DNA of 64,000 bases from Smittia aterrima (taxonomy: Eukaryota; Arthropoda; Insecta; Diptera; Chironomidae), in the NCBI GenBank assembly GCA_033063855.1, contig CP093829.1, positions 1,994,243-2,058,242 of the forward strand, given 5' to 3'. Both the position numbers and the translations under genes were made by a program. Of this stretch, positions 10,823-21,183 are shown one piece after another. A model generated the notes under the pieces. That model was not told where the DNA came from and did not search any database. It was given only the letters and a program-made list of their open reading frames with translations. Position 1 is the stretch's first letter, and each line of letters begins with the position of its first letter.

Positions 10823-11445
10823 ATGAAGCGGTTAGAGCTTTTGATTTTTGCTTGTCTCGTTGTTTTGGTGGATGCGATCTTGCACCGGCCTGGTCTTCCA
10901 GGTTGTCCTGTGGTTGTCACTCCAATCGAAAACTTTGAAATCGGAAGATTTACTGGAACTTGGTATGAGAACCAAAAGTACACATCGCAATTCGACGGAG
11001 GCAAATGTATTTCTATCAATCTTGGGACAGTCACAGATTCAAGCAGAACGACAGTGACGATGAGATATTCTCAAACTGTTGGAACGATAGTAAATAACTT
11101 TAATCAAAATGCAACAATGAATGAAATCAACAGCGTTTGGTTCTTGAGCTACAACAGATCAATTAACCGTAAGTTCTCTGAATTCTTTCTTTAATAAAAC
11201 TTTACATTCAAATTATTTTAGTTGACGTCACTGGAAGGCTTTTCGTCCTTGACACAGATTATCAAAATTACGCGGTGGTCTTCGGCTGTGGAATCATCAA
11301 CAGACGACAAAACGGACAAATGGTTTGGATTCTTAGTCGAACACAAATACTTCAGCCAGAGTTTTCAACTCAAGCGATTAACGTTCTTAGAAACAACAGA
11401 CTGTCAACAACTTTACTTACGACAGATCAGAATGGCTGCGGATAA
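10823..11445 (+). CDS. secreted lipocalin 3 (ApoD-like fold)
   Basis: Two exons (10823-11168, 11222-11445) join in phase 1 to 189 residues. The ATG at 10823 starts directly on a signal peptide (MKRLELLIFACLVVLVDA); a further in-frame ATG at 10802 would add MSEFIEA and the one at 10706 lies upstream of the TATA box, so both are less likely. Motifs: LPGCPVV, GTWYENQKY, DTDYQNYAVVFGC and a C-terminal NGCG. Several NxT/NxS sites suggest glycosylation. Intron position matches the other members. Confidence 0.9.
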
Positions 11446-11816
11446 AATGACATCAAAGAATTATAAATCAATTTCCAAAGAAGACAAAATAAAATTAAAC
11501 TGAAAATTCACATCAACTGACTTCGTCTTGGTCCCATTAAAAATTATTCAGTAGACACAGTCTGCTATTAAAAAATTAATTTTAATTACTGCTGAAGATT
11601 TATGGTTTAATCTCAGAATCTGGTAGAGAAGTTAATTTTTCAACCAGAAACGGAAGAGCGCTAATGAACACAAGATTCGCATTAGTTCAGTTATTACTTA
11701 ACAGCGGACAGAACCATTGAAATCTTCATTTGGTTTTGAAGAGTTGACTCGAAAACTTCAAAAAATATTTAGAAATAAAAATGTTGAGGATGTGAGTGAA
11801 ATATTAAAGAAAATGT
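11446..11816. other. spacer between lipocalins 3 and 4
   Basis: AT-rich spacer with no convincing ORF. It includes AATAAAATTAAA near 11489 as a candidate poly(A) signal for lipocalin 3. No strong TATA/initiator pair was recognised for lipocalin 4. Confidence 0.4.
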
Positions 11817-12514
11817 TTGAACAATTTAATTAAAATATTCATTAGAATTGTTTCAGTGATCATTGTCGCATTGTTCAGTCATTTGACAAGAGCTCAGATC
11901 CCTGGCTTTGGAAGTTGTCCAGACTTGGCTGTCGTCAACGAATTTTCTGTTGATCGTTTTCTTGGAACTTGGTTCGAAGTGCAGAAATATCCATTTGCTT
12001 TCACACTTGGAGGGAAATGCATTTCCACAGATTACGATTTAACAATCGATGGCAAGATTTCGATGTTTATCAAGCAAATTATTGAAGGAAGAGAAAGCAC
12101 AATTGATGGAATCGGCAAGCAAACACAACTCGGAGCTGGAGATTTGCGTGTTTCATTTCCAAGCGTTCGCTGTGAGTCTTCATTGAAAATGGAAAACTTA
12201 TTCAAACGAATCATGAATTTTAATTTCTTTTAGTTCAAACGGAATATAATTTTAAGATCTTAGACACTGATTATGACAATTACGCAGTCGTGTTCTCATG
12301 TAATAGCTTCCTGAACTTAATAAATGGGAAGGTCGTTTGGATTCTAACGCGAACGCGTTTTCCATCAAGAAACATAATTGGTCGAGCTCATGAAATTATG
12401 AGAATCAATGGACTGTCAACGAGTTACTTAGCAACAACTGACAACACAGATTGCCCCGATGACCTCCACAATGGAATCGACAACTTTCGCGATCAACTCA
12501 TCGATTTGGATTAA
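11817..12514 (+). CDS. secreted lipocalin 4 (ApoD-like fold)
   Basis: Two exons (11817-12171, 12234-12514) join in phase 1 to 211 residues, the longest of the cluster because of a hydrophilic, acidic C-terminal tail after the last Cys (DCPDDLH onward). A hydrophobic N-terminus (MNNLIKIFIRIVSVIIVALF) serves as signal peptide, the chain then reads QIPGFGSCPDL, GTWFEVQKYP, and DTDYDNYAVVFSC. In the tracked ORF the start is a TTG-derived frame extension; the codon at 11817 must be checked against transcripts, but the in-frame signal peptide and the conserved intron make the gene itself clear. Closest by eye to lipocalin 5 (both begin PGFGxCP). Confidence 0.85.
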
Positions 12515-12873
12515 AGTAATCGTCAAGTTCATTGGCGCAATGTTCTAGTTTAATTTATTTAATAAATCAGTTCATGAATCATGAAAACGGTTTTGCAATT
12601 TTAAATTAACAAGACCGAAACTTGTAATTTTCAGGAGATATGTTGAATCAATTTGTCGACTAACTCACAATCTGCGATAACATTTTTGTGTGAAAAAAAA
12701 AGTAGAAAATGTTTCGAAAAATGTCAATTTCAAGGTCTCTCAATGAAGCAACGATCACCGACAACAGATTCATCAAATATCGAGTTTGGTTTAATCAAGT
12801 GCTGGACGCGAGTGAATCTGCATCGTTCTAACATTACAATCCACTTGTGGACAGCAGAATTTTCTAGTTCAAA
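12515..12873. other. spacer between lipocalins 4 and 5
   Basis: Contains AATAAA near 12560 (poly(A) candidate for lipocalin 4). A plus-strand ORF at 12653-12892 lacks any lipocalin motif or signal peptide and overlaps the first exon of lipocalin 5 in another frame, so it is not called. No clear promoter motif was seen. Confidence 0.4.
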
Positions 12874-13612
12874 ATGTTCAAAGTGTAATTAAAGTGCCGA
12901 GAGAGAAGTTTTTGCAGTCACACTCACCTTGAATCGTTTTTTGTTACTTTCGCAGAATTAGTTTTGGTTTGCTGTTTTTAACTGGCTTCGTTTTATCAAC
13001 TGAAGTACCTGGATTTGGAAACTGTCCTCGAGTTACTGTCTATCAGAATTTCGATGTCAATCGATTCTTCGGTAGATGGTACGAAGTTCTCGCTTATCCC
13101 AATAAATTGACGATCGGCGGAAAATGCGTTTTCTCGACTTACGCGCTGTCGTCGAACAATATAATCTCAGTCTACAGCAAACATATCACGTTAGGCATTG
13201 AGAAGCAGTATCTGGGAACAGCAACTGTAGTTTCTCCCGGAGTCCTCGGAGTGAATTATCCAGCTTATCGTGAGATCTCTCTGAAGCTTCTAAACAATTT
13301 TTTTTATGAAAACAACATTTCAGCAAAGGCAAGCGCTTATTACAATATTTTGGACACAGATTACGAGAACTACGCTGTGATTTTCAGTTGTAACAACTAT
13401 TATGGGTAAAACTGTCTTCCAGCAAAAAGAAAATTCATTTAAATTTTTTTTCCAGAGTCATCAATGGTCAAAATGTTTGGATATTGAGCAGAAGAAATGT
13501 TCTCGAACCACAATTCGTTCATCGTGCCTTCGCAGCATTAGACGCGAACAGACTGAAAAGAATGTTTCTAATGCAAACAGCTCAGGATTGCACACAGAGA
13601 CCTTATTACTAA
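12874..13612 (+). CDS. secreted lipocalin 5 (ApoD-like fold), four exons
   Basis: Exons 12874-12884, 12956-13269, 13324-13405 and 13456-13612 join in phase to 187 residues. The first coding exon is only 11 nt (Met-Phe-Lys plus two bases); with a GTAATT donor it is the only ATG found that restores the frame, and it gives a normal signal peptide MFKVISFGLLFLTGFVLS. Motifs are PGFGNCPRV, GRWYEVLAYP, DTDYENYAVIFSC and a terminal DCTQRPYY. Compared with lipocalins 1-4 it has two extra introns: one in the signal peptide and one after the DTDY motif. Both extra introns have ordinary GT-AG ends. Confidence 0.82.
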
Positions 13613-13862
13613 TCTCTCTAAGGTTTCAGAGTTCAAAAGAAATTAATGAATAGTTAGATTGAAAAAATAAAATGAGTTTGAAATAAATTTGAAAAATGTT
13701 ATTTTGCAGAATGTTGCACTCGACTTCTTGAAGCAACATCAACACAACACGAGGGGCACATCGCAACTTGTTGCTCATACATAAAATCATTTCTCTGTTC
13801 TTTTTCATTCATAAACTTGTCTCCACCTTCTGTTGAAGTTTTAATATTTTTGTGATAAAACG

Positions 13863-15558
13863 ATGCAACTTCTGTACTTAAGTTTTCTAATATTAAATGT
13901 CAACAATGTTTTGTGTGAGGATCCAATGGAATCCGAAGAACTGTTGATCGACATTGATCTACCGGAGAATCATTTAGCTCAATATTTCAATAATCTTCCG
14001 GAGTTTGCTAAAAAAATCAATGAAAGTAGCAATGGACCTTACAAGGAGTTCCTGAGTAGTGAGAAGTTTAATAAAGAAACTTGTTGGGGCTATGAGATTA
14101 ATTGTAAGAAGCCTCTGATGACTCACAAGTGTCTAGGAAACCATACGGGCTACGTTCAAAGCAAAGAAGCTCAACTCGAAGTGTTTTACGCGCAAGCAGA
14201 TTTCGGTGAGGTAAAAATATTTCAAGGTCAGAAGAAGAATTTAACACTACATCTCCTCAAGGTTACGTGAAGCAACAGCTCAAAGAAATGACAGTTTATT
14301 GTGAGCCTACGTTCATTACTGACTCATCGCTAGAGTGTTCGCAGTTCTCAAGATTTTGTCGTGGTCGGAATCTCATGTTAAACTTTACCGATTTGGTTCA
14401 TCGAAAGGAGCCGATTCGTTATGCAATAGACGTTCTAAAGCAAGGCGAGATCGGTGGATTTTGCAAGTTTCATGAAGAAAAATTTAAAGAGCAACTTGAT
14501 CATGTCTCTGCTCTTCAATCGTGGGCGCCCGAACTGAGATTCTTTGAATCAATGAAGCAGCGACCAATCGAAAACGATTTATGTGATGTCGTAATTGAGA
14601 AGCCAACTTATTTAATGAAAATCGATGCGACCAACAACATGTACCATCACTTTTGTGATTTCGTGAATCTCTACGCTTCGCAGCATCTCAACTTCTCCAG
14701 GCCAGGAGCATTTTCGACTGACGTCAACATTCTCATTTGGGAATCGTACACTTACTCATCGCCGTTCTCGAAAACTTTTGAGGCTTTCACGGAGAATCCA
14801 CTTTGGGACTTAAATACATTCCGCGGACAAACTGTCTGCTTTAAAAATCTGCTGTTCCCGCTACTTCCTAGAATGATTTTTGGACTTTACTACAACACTC
14901 CGATTGTAGGCGTGAATGATGTTGATTAACGACTCAAGTTAATTATTTTAAATTTTAGATTTTTGGCTGCGAGAATAGCGCTTTGTTCAATGCATTCTCC
15001 GAACACATTCTTCATCGTCTTCAAGTGAAAGCTGAGCCGATTAAAGAAAATACAAAGATTCGAATCACTTTCTTATCACGAGGGACGAAATATCGAAAAG
15101 TTCTTAACGAAGACGAGTTAATCGAGAGAATATCATCAAACGAGGCTTACAAGGTAAAGCGCGTTATCTTCGGGAAGCAAATTTCTTTCAAGGATCAACT
15201 GCGAATAACGAGGAACACAGACATTTTCATTGGAATGCATGGAGCTGGTCTGACTCATCTTCTGTTCCTTCCAAAATGGGCAACTCTCTTTGAGCTGTAT
15301 AACTGCGAAGATCCCAACTGCTACAAAGATCTTTCTCGACTTCGAGGCGTAAACTATGTCACATGGCAGAATATTTCGTTGATTGAGTCTTTCGATGCTG
15401 GCTATCAAAACGGTGAACACGAAAAGTTTAAGAATTACAAATTTGATGTCGACGAATTCGAGAAACTCGTCGCATCTGCAGCAGATTCCGTTCAATCTAA
15501 TCCTGACTACATAAAGTTCCTAAAAAAATCTCAACCTGACTCACACGACGAACTGTAA
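13863..15558 (+). CDS. Eogt: EGF domain-specific O-linked GlcNAc transferase
   Basis: Three exons (13863-14205, 14262-14905, 14959-15558) give 528 residues, the usual length. It starts with a signal peptide (MQLLYLSFLILNVNNVLC) and ends in HDEL, an ER-retention signal typical of this enzyme. Family landmarks in order: ETCWGYEINC, a cysteine-rich middle with IGGFCKF, CDVVIEKPTYLMKIDATNNM followed by YHHFCDFVNLYASQH, then IFIGMHGAGLTHLLFLP in the GT61 catalytic domain and a CEDPNCYKDLSRL-type region. EOGT adds GlcNAc to folded EGF repeats in the ER lumen (Notch, Dumpy in Drosophila). Its stop lies 97 bp from the stop of the opposing PIGW gene. Confidence 0.95.
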
Positions 15559-15655
15559 AAATACTCAAATCAACTCGCAAACCTCCGAATATTTTGAAAA
15601 TAGTAAAAAAATATTTTTATTCACGTTCAAAACCGTTGTCTTAGATCCATCCTCT

Positions 15656-17224
15656 TTACCAAATCTTTAATTTAAATTTATTAACAAATAAGAATACCAT
15701 GATGACATTCAGAAGGAAAATGTAGTAAGTGATAATGACGAGACTTGCTGGAGTTCCCAGCAGCATCGTTTGAAAGCAAATGTTCACGATTCCTGTGAAG
15801 AGATTTGCGATGAGGAAAAAGGCGAGTCCGTTGTAATTGATCGCTTGCAGAATGAGCGGAACGTAAGGAACGTGAAACTCAGGCTCATCAAGTTGTGATT
15901 TGTTGTTTGTCTCCATCAACTGCCACTGAGGACGATTGAAGTTTGTGTAATAAACATAAATCTCTGTCAACATGAAAAGTGTGACCATTGAGCATCCAAT
16001 AGCGAGGACCCAGAAGTTGTAACCCATGTTCGCAGTTCGTCTCGATACTCCAAACATTCCGTTGCAGACAAAAATCATTTTCCAGCAACACAGAGAAATA
16101 ATAAACATCTTTCCCATTCTCTGGATCACATCTCGAACCTTTGTCAACTCTTGACCATCAGACCTGAGCAACGTTCCGATGTAAATCGACGCAAGATAGA
16201 GTGAAACGTAACCAGTCGAAGAGAATATTCCTTCGCGATTCGCTGATATTAGATTGTCTCGAGGCAAGTTGTCACTCATGATGTAGCTTGAAAGTCCTAG
16301 TTGAAGAATTGTTTCATGCACGACCATAATTCCAAGTGCTGCATATTTAATCTGATCAGCTGTCTTCATGAACCCTTCGACGACTGTTCCAACAATCTTT
16401 GTCACTGCTAGAGTGATGAAGAAATTCCAATGAACTCCGTACTCACTCAGGTGCTCCTGATACTTGATTTCCTTAGTGACAACCAATCGAGAGAAGCCAA
16501 GAATGAAGAGCGGTAAACATCCAACAATGAGTTTTTGAAACTTTTTCTTCGAAAATGGAGTTGCTGATGGTTTGACAATTATTCCATTGGAAAATATGAA
16601 TAATCCAACACCCACGTCCATTAATCCTACGAAGAAATTTTTAAAGTTAGTCGACATAAGTTCATTATATTTGTTGTTTCATTGTTGACGGTAGTATCGA
16701 AGAGCAAACTTTATACATCTGTGTAAACCACGACAAGGAAACAACGACACGTTGCGATTCTTACCGAAACCAAATTTCTCAGTCTTTGCCAATTTACGAG
16801 GAAAGCATTGAAAGTCCACCGCAAGGATGCAGACAGCTGTGATGAGACTTATCACTGATCGGCCGACAGTGATAAAATCCGGATGAGTCGATGGAATTTG
16901 CACGAATGGAGTGAGGTGGAACTTTTTCTGAAGTTGCTTGATTGCAGTCGTTAAGGTGATAAGAAACATTGTAAGACAAATGTGTCCGATGGCATCGCTG
17001 AGAACTGTCATGTAGAGCACAAGACTAACGCAAACCACAAGAAACTCCACCAGAAATCTCACTGGGATGTTATTAGAGCAAATCTTTAAAACTCCCGTTA
17101 GCGTAATCGTGTGAAAGATTGCAAAACTCGATGGGACGATGTAGAGAAAACTGTCAAGCACTGTAGTCCCATTGTTGTTCTTCATAAAACTCTCATGAAG
17201 TGTCTTATATTGCTCCGGCAACAT
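15656..17224 (-). CDS. PIGW: PIG-W, GPI-inositol acyltransferase
   Basis: Two minus-strand exons (17224-16765, 16626-15656) join in phase 1 to 476 residues (family about 500). The protein is almost wholly membrane helices, starting with an N-terminal tail (MLPEQYKTLHESFMKNNNGT) and first helix SFLYIVPSSFAIFHTITL. The family signature spans the junction: CFPRKLAKTEKFGFG then LMDVGVGLFIFSNGI; later KWNF-like GVHWNFFITLAV and a C-terminal QAINYNGLAFFLIANL. PIG-W (yeast Gwt1) acylates the inositol of early GPI-anchor precursors in the ER. It lies 255 bp downstream of the SYCP2-like gene on the same strand and converges on EOGT. Confidence 0.93.
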
Positions 17225-17479
17225 TATAAACTAAAATAGAAAAACTTTTTTAAAACAAATTTTCTTGTTTTGTTTACAATAATTTTCGATTCCAGTGCTC
17301 GGAAAAAATAATCTTGTGCAACAAGATGACTGGAAAGGTGATGCGAACGATTTTGAATTGTTTCAACAAAGTTCGTTTGATATTTTTTTCTTTATTTAAA
17401 TATGTAAGTTCAGAGATTTACAGAATTATTAAGAAAAACGAAATTAAATTTCTTTAGGAAAACTTCGCCTGGAAGAAAT
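17225..17479. promoter_or_regulatory. PIGW upstream region with shared 13-bp motif
   Basis: This 255-bp gap between the SYCP2-like stop and the PIGW start must hold the PIGW promoter. It contains TTCCAGTGCTCGG at 17290-17302, about 66 bp before the PIGW ATG; the exact reverse complement occurs upstream of the SYCP2-like gene at 21435-21447. Confidence 0.4.
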
Positions 17480-20400
17480 TTAGAAGTCTCGATAACTTTC
17501 AACAAGATTTTCGAAGCTTCGGTTGATTTCGTTCAAGTATTCGTTCCAAATTTCAGCTTTCAATTCTTGTTCCTTCTTATCAAGATTCTCAGTCTTCAGC
17601 TCAAGTTCTTTCTGACGTTTCTTAATTGCTTTGCGATAATCAATGATGGCTGTTTTCAATTTTATTTTGAACTCAGCAATGTTTTCGTTGATGTCTTCAC
17701 AGTTTTGCTGCATCGCATCCTCCACTTGATGGAGATGTTTGAGCACTTTGATGTGTTCTTCGTGAAGTTTCTCCGACTTGTCAAACAATTCGCGGCCTTG
17801 CGAGATGGTTTCAAAAACCGAATCTGTTTGTTCTTTGGTTTCGGATTTAATTGCTGGAATAAGCATTTGAATCTCTTCGATAGCTTTATCGATATCTTCG
17901 TCCGTTTTCGAAATGAAAATGCGGCGAAGATTTCCTTCGTTAACACTAAACATCGATGTTACTTGCTTCGGCTTGTAAGTAACTTCTTGAACTTGAATAG
18001 TGCGCGATGCTGTTGGCGACAATTTCTTGTAAACTGTTTGTGTATTGACAGTAACTTCTTCATAACTATCGTTAAAGGGCAAATCACTTTGAGCAACACT
18101 GACGGCATCGTTTAGGAACTTCTCTAAAATCGGATTAGTAGCTTCAAGTCCTCTGGACGATCGAGAGCGTTTTGGAGCCTCTTCAAGTGTTAAAGTTCTA
18201 GCTCGCTTTTCTGGAGTCATAGAAGTGTTTTCTCGCGAATATAAATTTCGTTTTACTCCAGCGATTGGAGCAATTTCTGGCGAGTAAATGATCTGGCGAC
18301 GATTCGGCTCAGGAGTTTCAACTTGACTAATCTTAAGATTTTGTTTCTTGCTTTCTTCAAGAGGCTTCTTTTCCTGAACTTTTCTTTCAGTCGTTGGATA
18401 ATCGTAATGATTTGGTTCAAAGCCTCTTGTCTGGCGAGCTTCCGTTCGTTTCGTGTTAATCTCCTGAGCAACTTCGTTTGTAAGATTCTGCTTCTTGCTT
18501 TCTTCTGAAGGCTTCTTTGGCTGAGCTTTTTTTTCAGTCGTTGGATAGTCGTAGTGATGTTGTTCAAAGCCTCTTGTTTGGCGACGATTCGGCTCAGGAG
18601 TTTCAATTTGACTAATTTTAAGATTCTGCTTCTTGAATTCTTCAAAAGACTTCTTGGGTTTTCTTTCAGTCATTGGATAATCGTAGTGATTTGGTTCAAA
18701 ACCTCTTGTCTGGCGAGCTTCCTTTCGTTTCGTGTTAATCTCTTGAGCACCTTCGCTTGTCAGATTCTGCTTCTTGAATTCTTCAGAAGGCTTCTTTATT
18801 TGAACTTGTTTTCCAGTTTTTGGAGGCTCTTCGGTGATCAAAAGTTTATCGAAATCAGAGCAGGTTCGCTTTGAAGCAAGAGTCTGTTGGACTGCGTCTG
18901 AAGTTCGTTTGCGAGTGTTTCTGTTGGTTAAATCCTCGAGTGGCTCACGTTTCTTTGACTGATTGATAAGTGGAGGCGATTTCGCAGTAGTTGCCTTGGA
19001 CTGTCGGCCTGGAAATGCATCATTTTCAGGAAATTCTATTTGATCCATGACAGGTTGGTCCAAGTCTTCTTCTTCAACTTTTGCAACTTTTTTGCTGCGA
19101 GTATTCCGTTTTGGAGAAGCACGAAGACTAATCTTACGATGAGCTGCAGTAGCTGGTTTAGCTGCAACAACAGGAACGTTCTCTTCGCTTAAATCAGTTA
19201 GGTATGTTTGAATGCGGTTGTCTTCTACTTTCAAGTTTGCTGCTTTTGAGACTCGAGAAACAGGTTTCGTGTCATTCTGCTTCTTTGCCTTGCTCGGTTT
19301 TCTTTTAGGAGCTGGAACAACGTTTGTCGTAGTAAGGTTCTGGCGACCAAGGGACGCATCACGACTTGCTAATTCAGCCATGACTTCTTGGTCACTCTCT
19401 GTAAAGATTGTTTGATTGCGTTTGTTGCCTAACTTGCTGGCCTTTGAGACTCGTGAAACAGGTTTCGTATCGTTCTGCTTATTCGTATTTATAGGTTTTC
19501 GCTTAAGAGGTTTAGCATAGGTGGTTGTTGGTTTAAGTTTTGTTGCAGTCTCGTTAGTTAGGTCAACAGTGACAGTAGTTGGATCATTTCGAGCATTTCG
19601 TTTGCTGGTCATGAAACTTCTGAACGATGGCAAATTTTCTTCATCATTCGGAATTTCATCGTAGTTCTGCGACAGAGTTGACATAATTTTCCGTCGATGC
19701 TCAGCTCCAATAGCTGGTTTACGATCACTGATATTGACAGTTGGCACAACCATAGCCGTTTGACGTTTTGTTCCTGGTTCTTGTTTTATCTGTATCGGAA
19801 GATAACTTTGTTGCGGCGCAGCAATAACAGTCTCTTGAATGTCCTGAACTCTATCAGATGGAGTGAAGAGATCCTGTGATGACATATTCGTATTATGAGG
19901 AAGTGAGTCACGTAAATTAACATTGAGATTCACGGTAGATGTGTTCAGAGTTCGATAGCTCATCATTGATTCGGAACCATCTTTACAAATCATTGGATTC
20001 TTCTCAACATAACGCGGATAAACGTTTCTCATGAAATTGCCATCCTTTTCAGTAACAAAGATCGTCAATGAGCTAATTTCATATTCGATGGCAATGTCAA
20101 ATTCATCGAGAACCTGATGGCGCATTGGTTTGACAATAATCTCAATGGTATCGGTATCTCGCGAAGTCGTTTTGATGTCACACTCCTCAAGCTCGACAAG
20201 CAGCAATTCATTCTTGTTGTTACGATTGCCAATGATAGAACCGGCTTCGATGTAGAAGGAAAGCGAGAGGTTGCCAAGGCCGAAATCAAATGACATTGTA
20301 GTTGGCTTGGAGCGCTTCTTTTTGTTGATTCTCATCAGATATCCTTCGAATGTTTGGACGGATCCGTTCTTTCTTACATCTTGATTGTAGAAGTCGAGAA

Positions 20401-21183
20401 AATCACGAGATGACTGAGGAATAATATTTTAATAAACATTAGGCAAATCTTTCTTTTGTGAATCTTACCCAAATGAAGTTTTCTGTATCAACAAGTTCAA
20501 ACATTTCAACTGCGTCTGCCGCTGCGTTTGAGTTTCCAAGACGAAAAATTTTATCGTTTCGAATAATTGAAGCTCCACCATCATCAAGAGACGACAGAAT
20601 TGTCTTCAGCACCAAAAGAATCTTCATTTGTGTGTAATATGTTCCAACTCTGCCCAACTTCTGCATAATCAACGAGGCTACTTTGGTGTGAAGCGTCACG
20701 AGTTTCTTTAGCTGAGCAGCTGGCAAAGATTTTGCAAAATCGATCATTAGATTTGCAACTTGTCTCAAAACTCCTTCATCATTTCGCTTCAAGAGCATCA
20801 TTGCTGTCATCTGAAGAACTGCATTGAAATCACGAGGCGACCATTGAATAAGATTTCGCTCTTCAATGTCCTGCAATTGAGAAATTGTTAGATGAGCATG
20901 CGGAAATCAAAATTTAAAGCCTACCAAGAATATTCGACCAACTCTGAGTATTGCTTCATTGCATTCTGCAAGTTTTTGAAGATTTTTGCCGTAGAAGCGA
21001 ACAGCTTCAGCAATTATCGTTTGAAACGATTGATCCTGAAAGTAAAAGTTAAATGTCTAACCTCAAAAAACAAAAATGTTTCAAAATTCTTACAAATTCT
21101 CGCTGATTCATCTTATCAAAGATTTTATCAACTTCCTTTTGATGTTTAGCCGCTGCTAAATGTAGCTGATTTGATTCAGCCAT
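17480..21183 (-). CDS. SYCP2-like meiotic chromosome-axis protein (tentative)
   Basis: Five minus-strand exons (21183-21094, 21035-20925, 20870-20469, 20413-20336 continuing to 17480 as one exon) join in phase to 1178 residues. Residues about 1-200 are all-helical with ARM-like segments (AVRFYGKNLQKLAECNEAIL, VLRQVANLMIDFAKSLP). Residues about 205-345 are beta-rich (FLDFYNQDVRKNG, MSFDFGLGNLSLSFYIEAG, VELEECDIKT, EYEISSLTIFVTEKDG), the order seen in SYCP2: ARM-like domain then Spt16M-like domain. A long basic disordered linker follows, with near-repeats around 745-905 (QTRGFEPNHYDYP units), and a coiled coil at about 1040-1170 ends the protein. SYCP2-family proteins build the axial/lateral element in meiosis; Drosophila ORD is a diverged relative. 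The family call rests on domain order and weak motifs, so it is moderate. Confidence 0.55.
18290..18800 (-). repeat. tandem coding repeats in the SYCP2-like linker
   Basis: Three clear units of about 43-49 codons each contain RQTRGFE(P/Q)(N/H)HYDYP(M/T)TE(R/K), then a KK(P/S)xEExKKQNL stretch and alternately KISQ(I/V)ETPEPNRRQ or an AQEINTKR segment. DNA between units is also similar, so the array arose by local duplication within the exon. A partial fourth KKQNL unit precedes the first full one. Confidence 0.85.

Noticed and set aside
12653..12892. 79-residue ORF between lipocalins 4 and 5
   Set aside because: No signal peptide or lipocalin motif, uses no good ATG context, and overlaps the short first exon of lipocalin 5 in another frame.
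18253..18874. long ORFs on both strands within the SYCP2-like repeat region
   Set aside because: They follow the repeats of the real coding frame in shifted or opposite frames; composition is Arg/Lys/Leu biased by the repeat and no domain is visible.
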